Shown: positions 33,151 through 45,200 of the stretch, one piece after another
Layout: every line of letters begins with the position of its first letter
Position numbering within the stretch: position 1 is the first letter of the stretch
Notes under the pieces: generated by a model
The model's database searches: none
What the model was told of the DNA's origin: nothing
What the model saw: the letters and a program-made list of their open reading frames with translations, nothing else
DNA from: Eremophila alpestris peregrina
Taxonomy: Eukaryota > Chordata > Aves > Passeriformes > Alaudidae
DNA length: 64,000 bases
Direction of reading: 5' to 3'
NCBI GenBank assembly: GCA_009792885.1
Contig: WMCF01000088.1
Coordinates: 623,132-687,131 of the forward strand
Program-made: the position numbers and the translations under genes

Positions 33151-36116
33151 ATATTCTGCCCTGTCAGGTTGGATCCAACTCCCCTTGTGTTTCACAGCCA
33201 GGCCAGGAGTGTTCATGAGCAGACAGCTGCATTTTGTGGTGCTGCTGTGTGGACCTGTGATTTTGGCCAAGGAACCAGTCAAATATAAATGATAAGATAT
33301 CATTTCTTCTCATCCCCTGCAGTGTTAGGGCTGGAGAGAGCCCCCAGCACTCCCTGCCTGCCCCTGTGCAGCAGCTCCTCCCAGCAGCTTTCCCTGTCCA
33401 TGGATCCCTGCCTTGCCTGTGGCACTCACAGCTGCCAGCCCTGGCAGGCAGGGACCCGTAAGGACATGTCCTCCTGCAAGAATGTTTCCAGCACTCCTGC
33501 AGATCATTCACTCGTGGCTTTACTCTGCCTTGCATCACTTGGCTTGGTTTTCATTCCTCATAGAGGTAACTGGGCTCTCTTAGGAAGCACAAATGCATTC
33601 ATTGCTGCTGAAATAAAAACTCCTCTACTGGAATGAGCATCCCAAGGTCTATTTGTGAGCTCTGGCTGAGCAAGGCAAGTCTTCCTGCCCTGGAAGCTGC
33701 AGCCCCTGCAGGCTGCAGGGGATGAATCATGGCTCTAATCATTTGCATTGGATAAAAATCACAGTTCAGAGCTCCCCTGAGAGCTTCCTCGGCTCCATGG
33801 GCACAGAAACAGATGCTGCTTTTCTTCTCAGTGATCTGAACCACCCCTCAGTGGGTTTGCCTGTCAGCCCAGAAGAGCCCTAGCTGTTCAACCAGAGGAA
33901 TTAACCAACTGAGGATGTATTAGGAGAGGGAAGAATTTGGCCTTTCTCTCCTTTCCCCCTTTGGCTGTTTGCACATTGGCACACTGGGACATGTTCCTGC
34001 TCTGGTCACTTTGTCCCCAGCCTCCTGTGCCATCTGTAGGAATTATTAAGTAAAGGAATTAAAAAGCAGAAGAGTATAATGGCTTAATAAAGTCTTCATC
34101 TTCTGGAACAGGAATGCTGTGTTGTTTGGGGAGTTGAATGCAGGTGCTGTGAGAGCCAACTGACATTGAGTTATTCTGATTTTACAGTGGTGATCTCGAA
34201 CAAATTATCCTTTGGGTACTTCCCAAGGGGAATGTTTGTTGCCTCAATTCACAAAGGAAGTAAGGATGTGCATTTGCTTGGGAAAATTATTATCCAAATC
34301 ATGGTGCTCTTCTGAAAGAGTTGTTTGACTGAATACCAAAAAGAAGCAATCAGACACTTCCCTTAGAAGACCTTGGCAAGGCAGTGAATGGTGAAATTAT
34401 AAATTTCTTCTCTCTTACCCCCTCAGAGCAGAATTATCTATATTTGGATTTCTTTTTTCAGCCCCAGAGAGGAAGTGAATGAAGTTTGCAAATCATGTTT
34501 GGACCAAATGCAGTGAATTTGGCTTTGCCTCCTATGTGGAGCTGAACTAGAACAGTGTCCCAAGGAGCAGGGCTTATTCTCAACTCCCAGACCCAAAGGA
34601 GATCCCTCTCCCTCCTAAGGGTATTTAGTAGAGAGAGAGGAAAAAAAAAAGGACTGTAGAGCTGGAAGGCTGGACATTTAGGTTTCTTCCCATTGCTATT
34701 AAAACTACACCAGGGAAGCATTTGAGGTTAATTTTAGCTCCTGCATCCCTCCCATGGCTGGAATGTCCAATCTATTTAGACTGAAGGTATGTGGGGCAGG
34801 GACTGCTCTGGATCTGTTGCCATTCCCACCTTCGCAGTGCTTCCTCACCAGTGCAGAGAAGCTGTTTCCCTTCACCAAGTACCACATCTCCCTCTCCTCT
34901 TTTCCTCTCGGTGCTTTCAACAACCCTCAGATCAAAACTCCTCTGCTGCTGCCTCCACTCTGGTCCCTGGGTGGGGTCTGGCAAGGACTCCTTCAAGGTG
35001 CTTTCCATTTTTGAGGCCCCAGGTTAATTTGTGGCTGACAGAAATGCCATGTATAGGATGATTTTGGATGCCTTTTGTGGAATATGCTGAGAACAGTGAT
35101 TGCCAAGTGCTTCAAGGTTGGTCTTGGTGTTACCAGACACCCCAGGGGGGACCAGACTTCTTCCAGCTTTTTCCATCAGAAAAATCCATATTTCAGATCT
35201 GTTGCTGGTCCTTTTGTGCAATGAGCAGTTCCCTGTGCTGTCATTGCTTCACTCTGTACCTGCCTTTTCTCTTCCCTGTCATCACTGGCTGTTCTTTTTA
35301 GGTACCACTAGCTTGGGAAATTCAATCATTAGTTGAATAATGAGCATTCAAGCCACACTAGTGCTCTGAAATCTTGTGAAATCTGATCCATTCTCAGGGG
35401 ATTTGGTGCATTTCATGGAAATCAGTCAGGGAGAACCCCAGGACTGATTTCCTGGAGGAAAGGGAAGATGCAGGAAGCCAAGCAGTTCGATCAGTCCCTG
35501 AGATTTTGACTTATAAATATTTTTCACCTCTTTCATTTAATTTCTTGGATGGGTAGGTCTAACTGAGACACTCAGAAGTAGTCAAACCCCCCTAATTCCA
35601 ACTCAGCAGTGGCAGGAAGATGCATGCTGAGGCTGTGGATGCTTTCTTCCCCTCCATTCCCTGCGAACTCAGGGAAGTCAGACTGGCCTGGCAAGTGGCC
35701 TAACTCTGCTGCTGCTGACACCTCTCCAGCAGAAGCCGTGTGTGGGCAGACAGCGAGTTTCATCATGGGGAGGAGGAGGAGGCATGCATCACCTTTTGTT
35801 TAAGCAGAAGCATCTTTTTGGAATGCTATCCATTTTATCGGTGAGGGGTTGGCCAGGGAGCATCCAGGAGAGGCTGGGTATTGTAATTAACACAAGTGGA
35901 GGCAGGCTGCTGCCTCTGCCCGCCCGCCCGGAGAGGAAGAACCTGTTGAATTTGCTAGGAGCTATTGCTGTGAGGACAGGAGCCACAGTTCCTGGGAGTA
36001 CAGCAGCCACAAGTGGATGGAGTAGCTGCTCCAGAGCTATGCTGTGGGGAACAGGCAGAGGCCTGGATTTTGGACACTGGATGCTCTTTTGGGTTAGAGC
36101 GTCCACTTTTGCCTCC

Positions 36117-36119
36117 TAA
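36117..36119 (+). other. In-frame stop codon 54 nt upstream of the ABCA12 start
   Basis: A TAA lies in the reading frame of the ABCA12 ATG with no other in-frame ATG between. If the mRNA includes this stretch, translation cannot start further upstream in frame, which fixes the start at 36171. Confidence 0.7.
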
Positions 36120-36170
36120 GCGTGGGGAGGAGGAACAGAGCACCCTCACTTTTGGCTGGGTGAGCCAAGG

Positions 36171-36239
36171 ATGGCTGCACTCTCCCAGCACCTCAGGATC
36201 CTGCTCTGGAAGAACTGGCTGAGTGTCAAGAGGCAGCTG
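36171..36239 (+). CDS. ABCA12: ABCA12 coding exon 1 (start codon, 23 codons)
   Basis: The exon encodes MAALSQHLRILLWKNWLSVK and RQL, ending at donor GTGAGT in phase 0. Human ABCA12 begins with the closely similar MASLFHQLQILVWKNWL. The ATG context AAGGATGG has A at -3 and G at +4. No in-window open frame marks it because the exon is short; it was found by looking for the LLWKNW motif. Confidence 0.95.
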
Positions 36240-39200
36240 GTGAGTGTGGGAACACAGGAGTGCAGGAGGGGGAACTGGAAAACTGGGAGCTGAGAAGAGA
36301 GGAAGGTTGTGCTGTTGGGATGGGAGGGTGGTGGTGGAAGCAGAGGGAAGGGAATGGCATGGAAGTGAAGGTGGATCTTGTGTGAAGCTCATGCATGAGG
36401 GCTCAGGAGTGCAGACTGGGTACCATGGATGCCTCTCTTGTTCCCTTGGGACAACATCTGTGCAAACAAACCCATGCACAGACTCTTGGGCAGACCTGAG
36501 TTCAGTTCTGTACCTGCTGCCATGTGAGCAGCCCCTGTGGCTGGTGTGCAGCCTCTGAGGAGCCCCTGGGATCTGGGGGTGAGGGGCTGCCCTTACACAG
36601 AGCCATTTGGAAAGGATGGATAATGAAAAAAGTAGCTCTGAGAAATGCAGGTAGGACAGATTCCCAGTGCATCAGTGTGCTGCAAATCAAACACCCCAAT
36701 GACCTTTCTGTCCAAAAAGATAAACCATTGCCAGCAATGTCCAGAGAGTGATCTGAGATGCAGCTCCATCAGGGACCAGATGTGTTGCTTTGGGAGGCAT
36801 TGCACAGCCAGGGAGAGCAGTTTTATCCCAGTCAGTTTGGTACAAATACAATACAATCCATGTGGCATTTTCAGCAGGAGCCTGGGCAGTTCAGGGAGCT
36901 GCACCATAACCTGTGCTCCAGCAACCCAAATGTGGTGGGGTTTAAACTTTCCTTGGTGCAATGGAACCCTTGGCAGGCACAGGGAGTGCTGACCAAAGAG
37001 AAATGTCCATGGAGGGTGTGATGTGAGGGTGAAGTGAAAGGCCTTGTATGACTGTGTGCTTCTGCAAGGTCTGCTCCAGCTTCCCCTGCCTTATCTCTTT
37101 GTTGTGGAGCCTGATTCAGAGAGGTGCTGAGTGCCTCTGACTCCTGTGGATGTGCTGTGAGCCTCAGTTCTCCACTGCTGCAAAATACACTTTTCCTGAG
37201 ATGCAGAGGAATCCCAATAAATTACCTCTAATTTCTCCAGAGAAATTGTAACAGCCTTGTTAAAAGCAGAAGGCTTGGGTCCCTTTTAGCTCTTGTGTAC
37301 TCAGAGTAAATGCCACCTAAGCCCTACCTGTGCTCCTGACCACAGTCTGACTTGCTGTAATTCTGGTTTCCTGTGGAGCTGAAATATCAACTCTGTAGAA
37401 CTGAAATGTCAATTAAAATAAGAATCTGGCCACTGCTGACTATTTTATGCCCTGCAACCCTCCTTAACTTCCCTCTCTTGCTCCAAAATAGGGAGCTTGC
37501 TCAGACTGAGGAGGGTGTGAGGAGGTAAACTCAGATCTTTTTGGAAGCAAAGTTGGGCCTGAGTGTCAAAGGGAACTGGAGATATTGGTGCCTCTTGTGT
37601 GCTGCACTTCATTATTTAAACAGAGGCAGGAAGGGGAGAAAAAATGTGCACTCACCCAGAGATCCTAGGTAATCTCTGAGAGATTAAATCAACTTTTAGC
37701 AATGAAATAATCCAGCAACTGAGGGATTATGCAACCTACATCACAGTTCTTAATGTCCCAAGAGCCAGATTGGGGTTGGTTGTGGTTCCATTGGAGTCAA
37801 CACGTTCCACCTGCAAGCAGTTTGGCCAGGGGTGGTTGTCTTGTTTTTGTTCACTAGAAATGAACATTCCACCCTGGGACAGTGGGAATGATGGGATGGT
37901 GCAACTGATGTGGCCAGCTGCTATTAAATCCAATTAAATCACAGGACAGAGACACTGAGAGAAAACATGTCTGGAAAGTGGGGAGTAGAAGCACCATTGT
38001 AGCTCAAAATGGGCAGGGACAACGATTTTCCTGTGTAGGAACAATCAGTATTCATTTATTGTCCCAGGAATGTGACAGATGTCCAGCCCTTCCTTTAGGC
38101 AGCTTCTGACTAATATCAGTTTCTGTGCTGTTACCCCATAATTTTACTTGAGCCTGTGTGGTGCTAAACAAGGAGGACACATTAATAATACCATTTGCAT
38201 GGGAATTAATCACAGTTAAACTGCATGTTTGGGGACTGATTATAGGGAAAGCATCTGATATAAAAAATTACCCAAAATATGCCAGTGTCAGTGATGGATC
38301 TTGTTACAAGTTGGCAGTGTGCACATAAAAAGCAGGAAGGGTACTGTCTGTCTGAGCTAAAATGTGGCTGAATGCTGAAATTATAGCAGCACCCTCTGAA
38401 AGGCTGTGTGGGGAGGTGCCTTGTGGTTTGATGTCTGTCACTTGCCTATTTTGGGGCATGAATTTGCTCCTACTTTCAGGCCTGAGTCACCTCATCAGGA
38501 GTGATAGGGATGGAGTTGCTGTGGAACAACCATCTTTAAGCTGAATTGCTCTCCAGGATTTGTTTGTCTGTCTGTTTGGCTTTATGTTCCAGTGAGTGTT
38601 ACAGGAAATGAAAACACGGTTATGGGCTTGGAATTACTTTGGAAAAACAGCTTTGGGTGTTATGTGCTGATCTGGAAAAAATAGCAACACAACGATGAAA
38701 AACGGGATTATTTTGAAGAGAGACATTTTTGCAGTCCCAAAAATTGGCATGAAGATAGGACAGCAACTTTGTAGCACAGAGTAGTTTTAGTTTAACTACT
38801 GATGGGTGGAAAACTCTTAATCTAGTAAGCATGGGAGCCAGCTCACCAGCTAGTGCAAAAGCAGGGGATTATTTGAATAATTACAATTTCCTAGCTCACA
38901 AAACTCCAAGGTTTGTATTTTAAGATTTTGGGCATCCTCCCTAGATTGGTTTACTACACTAGATTATTAATTCTAGTATTTTCTTACAAAACCATTCTGG
39001 GAATTATCTCAGCTCCTCTGTATGGACTGCTACAGCCTGGAGATGGTTTGATGGATGTCACTTGGAGATGGAAAGGTGCCAGGGATTTGGGCTCAGGGGT
39101 CAGAAGCTCTTATAAGGGTTTTTTTCTTGATGTTGGGTGCTCAGATGTTCATTCTGTAGGCTGGCTGCACTCCATAAACCCCTTCCTTGATTGTGCTTGA

Positions 39201-42200
39201 GCTCCACATCTTGTGAATGACCTCTGTGAAAATCCTTCCTTCCAGCTCTACCATAAGGATCCACTGGTTGTGGATGGAACATGGAAAAACAGCTAAATTT
39301 TTTTGGGGGAAAAATGCTGTAGGCTTGTCAGACACTTGAATTTTGGGGCATAGTTCAATCCAAGTCCTATTTAGCCGTCATTTCACTGAAAGTGAAACCA
39401 GGCTTTCACACTGCAGCTGCTTTACCTTTCAGCTGGTGTTTCCCAGCGTGCCTTTACTGTGACACAGCAGTGTCTGAAGCTGGGTAAACACTGTCCCCCA
39501 TAATTATCAGCCAACCTGAAACCTTGTGCTGCTTCCAGCCTTGTTATTTGCTCTTCAAATCTTCGGTGCTTTTCCTTCCTGAATAGATAATGCTTGGATT
39601 TTAGTTGGATGCATGCCAGGACAGGTGTGATTTACAGTGCACCTTATAACTCACTTAGGGCACTGCTTGTGCATTCCAGACAGGCTCTGGGTAACATCAA
39701 TGCAACAAATGTAACCCATATATTTTCATTGCTGTTTTATAGGTATGGTCGTTTGTTTTAATTTCCTGGCCTGTGGTTGTTTTCATAATCTTGGCCATTA
39801 TCCGTCTCAAATTCCCTCCAGAACCACAGCAAAACTGTAAGTAACTGGTTTGTTTTTATGTCTGGGGGGTTTAGCTCTCATTTCAGTGACTGATGTGTTC
39901 ATCTGATGTGTTTTGTTACTTTTACAAATTTGGCTCCGTGTAGTTTCCAGTGGAGATTTCCTGGGATGCAGCATGCTGTAAATAAAATTTGTGTGCTCCT
40001 CTGAGGTTGTTTTTGCTCATAGTTTTTGGGGTTTTTTTTTCCAAATTAGCTTTATAATTAGAAAACCTTAAAGAACTGTCTCATCAAGATTTATTGGGAT
40101 GCTGCTGTGTAGACAGCAATATAAATTTCCAGGATAAACTGAGGGAGAAGAGGGCAGCTGGGGGAGCAAAAGGAGTGAGGGCAGAGGCTGCAAGTGTGAT
40201 CATGGAGGTGAGCTGGCAAACATGAGATTGGTCAGTGTGAAGGGTTTTACCTTGTGCATGCCACAGGCAAAATGTGCACATTAAAGTATCTCTCTGCTGA
40301 GGCTCAGGTGGAAGCAGTGACTTGCTTGGCTCCTGGGACCTGATGGTGCATGTGAGCCCCTTGTAATAAAAACAGCAGCTCCTTGGGTTGGGGGTCAAAG
40401 GGGTGAAAGTGTGTACAAGCTGGTTCTCACTTGCAAGCCTTGCTCCTTGGGTCAGGAAGTGTCCATCTCGGAGCAGGGATGCACTTGGGTCTGCTCTGAA
40501 GCACTTGTGCTGATCAGTCAGTCCTTGCCACCATCAGAAGCACATCCCAGCCCTGGGCACATTTGTTCATGAAGTTACAGAGTAAAGCACAGCAAGGAGT
40601 TCATGCAGTTGGGAGCTTTTTTCTCTTTCACAGTGTTAGTTGTGAATTGAATCAAATGGCAGAGCCATGGAGTGGTTTGGCTGGGAAGGGACCTTAAAGA
40701 TTTTCAGCACCTGGTTGATAGCAGAGACACCACCCTGGATGATCCACATGGGAGCAAAGCCCTGGCATGGGCAAGGCTGGGGTTTGTGTTTGGGGCAGGG
40801 AGACTGATGCAGGAGGTGAGGGGACAGTGCCTGGCAGCAGAGGAGACAATGCTTGGAGCTATCCCATGTGTGAGATGTGGCTGGGAGGGATCTGCCTCTG
40901 AACCCTGGGAATGTTCACCCTATGAGTGGCAGGTGTGATTCCCTGGTTAGAAAGCCCTGGTTCCTCTATGAGGTATGAGAAGGGACCACACTGTGGCAAG
41001 CAGCAGACAGGCAATTAGGACAGTCCTTGTTGCAGAGAGCTCATCCCAGTGAAGCATTGTGCTCCTCCCTCTGTAGGCATGGATGGAGAGCAAGTTCTTC
41101 CTGAGAGTATCACAGCAATTCTTTAATGGCAAAGACATTTTTGATGTGTTGGGATAATTTTTTAACCCCAAGCCCATCTGCTGTTAACAATAGACCTCTT
41201 TAGGTGTGTTATATATCCCAAATTCTCCCCAATTCCCTTGAACCAGTAGGAGCAGGCAAGACAGAACACATAGTACTTGGATTTTGCCAAGTGTGGAAAT
41301 GGCAGACCTCCCACGCTGCCCCATCAGTTGTACTTCCTGTCCCCAATAAATCAGTTCAGTTGGATGTCAAGAGCCAATCTGGATGGGGAAACATTTATTC
41401 TTTCATTTGACACAGTTATTAGTTTGAATCTTTGTTTACTTGGAGCGTTTTTGCTCTGGATGATCACATCCCTGCCTTAATGAATTAACAGGAATAATCT
41501 TATGAATTGCAAGTAGCACCACCAGCTGTCCTTTGCAGGAAAGGGGAAGGTTGGGCACTATCTTTGGACCAGTTCCCTTCCTTCTGTAGATTAATTTTAT
41601 TTTAGCACAAGTCTCAGTAAGTATGTGAGTAGGCATCTGTCTCTCTTAGAAGTGGATGATAGGAACTCTCTATTGCAAGAGAGTTTTTTGCTGGAAAATA
41701 ATGGTTTTGGTGTATTCTTGTGATCAAGATGTTCAGAGACCATCCAAGAATCCTGAGGGAATAGAGAAGGATGCTAAGCAGATCATCAAACAGCCAGTTT
41801 CTGCTGCTATTACAGTTAAATAAGAACAGTTGCGTGACAATTTTTTTTTTTTTTGACAACTTGAAAATTGTATCAAACTTTTTCCTTGAAAAGCAAAAGA
41901 TAAATCACTTGGGAACTTTCCTTTTTGATAGAAAAGCAGGCGGGGGTGGACACATCTAGGAAAACTATTACAGGAGGGGATTTTACTCATTTTATTCATA
42001 AAATTCACCTTATACTGAGTTCCAGTGCCTGCCTTAAAACAGAATTGTTAAGTAGTGACAAGAAGCTGTTTCCAGTTCTGCTGTCAAGAGATGATTGCAG
42101 GTAGACAAAAGCCAGGGAGCACAGAATCAGTGGCACAGAGATGGGATAAGCTGCTCAGATGCTGAGGCTTGGAGCCTTAGAGATAACCCCACAGAAAATC

Positions 42201-45200
42201 TGTGAGCTTATCTCCTGTATTCCACAGAAATATCATGAAATCTGGTTTGTTTTTTTCCAGTTAAAACAGCTCCAATTCGAGACAGTCATTTCTCCTGCAG
42301 GACAGCTAATACACATTGAATAGATGGAGGATTATGTGGAGGAATTACCTGGCAAATATCAGTCAAGGGTGAACAAATGACAAGGGTTTCCTGCAGGAGC
42401 AAGCTGCTTGTGCTGAATTAGATTGTGTAGCACTTAATGCAAAGGGGGCTTGTGCCAGGCTGAGCTTCAGAGGGAAATGACATGCCAAATAAATGTCACC
42501 ACACAAGAGATGCTCATAGGAGAGCTAAGAACAAAGGAAAACAAGGAGCTGAAGTCTGATAAATAATTTTTTTCACAACTAAAGCATCTTGTCTCTAGAA
42601 GGTGTAAAAAAAAATCCCTCTTCTTTATTCAGGGATTCTGTTTGATGATGTGTTTCCAGGTCAGCAGAGATTGTTGTCAGGAGGAAAGAAAAAGAGATTT
42701 CACTGTCTGCATACCCAGTTTCTGTGATGATCCCAGAGTCTTACAAACAAAATCTCCATCCAACTTACTATTCACACCGCAGTTGTGACTTTTGACCTTT
42801 TTATTTCAGCCTTTGTCTTTGCTAGGAGGCATTGGGATGTGTGTGTGGGGAACAGGAAACTCTGGACTGGAAGCCTGCAGGTGAAAGCCACTGGGTTTGA
42901 TGGTATCACCCAGACTTTTGTGCCTGTATCACCTGTTTTCTAGAGCAGGGACAGCAGTCCCTTTCCATCCTACAGGTTTTAGCAAGGTATGGGAATTGTG
43001 TGGAGATACAATCTGTCCCTCAGGGCTCAGCCCACTCAGTCTGCAGAGGAGCCCAATTACGCTCCCTGCTTTAACGAGCGCTGTCACACCCTGTCACACC
43101 CTCCCCGCCCGATTTCTTCCTTTCCTGCCGGCCTCCTCTCCCCTGCTGTCGGTTCCACCCCATCGGTATTCCCGGTGGGAGCTCTCTTGGGTGTGGTTAT
43201 CCCTCCCCTCTCTCGGAGCCCTGCTCAGCTGGGCTGTGGGGAGGATGTGGGACAAACCTCACTGCTGTCAGACCCGGGTCCTCTCCTCCCTACTGGGCTG
43301 GGAAACCCAGCTCTCCTTCATGGAAAGTAGCTGTGCTCTTGGGTCTTAAATCCACCACATTCGGCCAGGGAATTCGTTGGCAGAACTTTTACCAGTGAAG
43401 CACTTTCTGCCCTTCACCTGTGCCCAGAATTTCCTCCCCAGCGTTGTGGAGATGCCTGCGAGGGTGCATTGCATTCACTCAGAGGTGTTTGTCAGAGAGA
43501 CCCAGCAGCAGAGCCCTCCATGAAGCTGCTCTTTGCAGCCAGTATTTTGGGGAAATACCATCAGAATTGGTCACTAGTCTGGGGGTTGGTACCAGCACAG
43601 CTGTTTGGGTCTAGCTTAGAGCCAGAGCTGTGTGCAACAACACAGATACTCTGCTCTTACTCTTGGCTCCAGAGCTGCTGGGAGAAGCTCTCTCTGAGCT
43701 GCATCCCATCCCATGTGATGGATAGCTGGGATTGGAACAGGTCCAGAACTGGCTGGAAAAATCAGTGTGAGCCCCTGCACAGAGATACCTTAGAAGATAT
43801 CTCACCTGGAGGTGAGAAAACTCTGAAAATATGCTGTGCTTCATAGGAATTTGCCTCTTCGTTGGAGGCACCTGTACTCATCTCTTTTCCCAGTAATGTG
43901 GAAAAATTAATGGGTTCCCATGCTAATTACAGGGAGTTGGGATGATGGCTCAGCTGCACAGGCCACTCCATTCATTTGGATAAGTCATGGGTATTTATGC
44001 AAGTCATAATCCAGCCCCAGGGTCCAGCCTATTCTGCACACAGACAAGCACACATCAGACTTCAGGCTCTCCTTCACCACTTGCCTGTGGTGGAGCAGCC
44101 CCACTCCTTGTGCTCCTTTACACTGCTTCATTTTCCTCCCTTTCTTTTCTGTCAGTTTTCCCCCCTTCTCTACACACCAAATTTTTGTCTGTGCTCATCT
44201 GCAGTGATCAACAAAATGCCTCACAGGTTTCTGGCTTTGCTATGAATGCTTTGTTTTATTCTGTTGTGCTAGGGAGCAGACATCCATGTAACCCTCTGTT
44301 TCATTAAACTAGAGTTGAAGAGGGTATGGTTCATATAAATTTGCTAAAATAGACATATACATTGATATATATACATATTGCATGTAGAAGCAGTGCCCAG
44401 CCATACAATTCCTTGTCTTCCCCTTAGCTTGGAGCTTAAAGAGAGCACTGTGATGTTTGTAATGCCTCCATTATCATAAATCTCCACACTTCCCTTTCTT
44501 TCCACAGACTCTTCCTCTTTCTGGGGTGTGACAGAAGGATGTTCAGAGCTGGAGCTGGGAGCTCCTGACTTACCCACTGTGATTTTTCCTTCCCCATTGA
44601 AGCAGGGCCTTGGGGTGGTCACTTAATTCTAATTGACTTCCTGAAACATCTCAGTGCAGGTCCTGGGATCTAAAAGGGCAGAAGTATTTTTCCAAAGCTG
44701 CTGAGCAGCTTGGCTTAGACTGAAATTAGCAGTTGTTGATGCCTGTGTTTCTGGAAAGGAGGTCACTTTTGTTTAAAGAATCTAAACCTGGGCTCTGGAG
44801 GAACTCAGCACTGTAGGTTGGGTAACCACAGTTTTTGTGCAGGTGTTTTTGCAGGAGTCTAGATATGGATTTAAGCTTTTGGGTTCCAGTTCCTTGCTGG
44901 GAAGTGTCCTGACTCTCTTCTTAGGTCCTGTTTGGGTAGTCCCCTGCTGCTCATATAGACAAGATCAACCTGGCTGCATTACAAGACCAGGTTAACCTTG
45001 TCTGCATTAAATATTGCTTTTAAAAAGCCCTGTAGAAAAAGGGCTTGTGTGCAGTTCCTGCTTTCTCCTGGTGTGTTTGTGCTTCAGGCAGTGGAGCATC
45101 CATCCCTTCCTAGCCCTGTCAACCCCTCAGCTCTGCCCCGTGGTGCAGACAGCAGCTCTGTCATCTCCCCACCTTGCCCCGAGTTTGCAAAACCCCTTTG

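Larger units (their letters stand above)
12812..36170. other. Intergenic region between divergent ATIC and ABCA12
   Basis: About 23 kb without a recognisable protein-coding exon. It contains the CpG island, simple repeats, CR1 fragments and the duplications listed separately. Non-coding 5' exons of ABCA12 may lie here but cannot be identified from sequence alone. The stretches 15000-17300, 20000-21200, 21400-23700, 24300-26900, 27000-33000 and 33200-36100 hold nothing I can name. Confidence 0.75.

Noticed and set aside
35955..36479. Minus-strand open frame of 174 codons
   Set aside because: It is antisense to ABCA12 exon 1 and its 5' flank, Ser/Pro/His-rich without a domain; a shadow frame.
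42897..43349. Open frame of 150 codons inside ABCA12 intron 2
   Set aside because: No recognisable motif; the known exons on both sides join directly to the conserved CYLAPRNLPS, leaving no room for an exon here.
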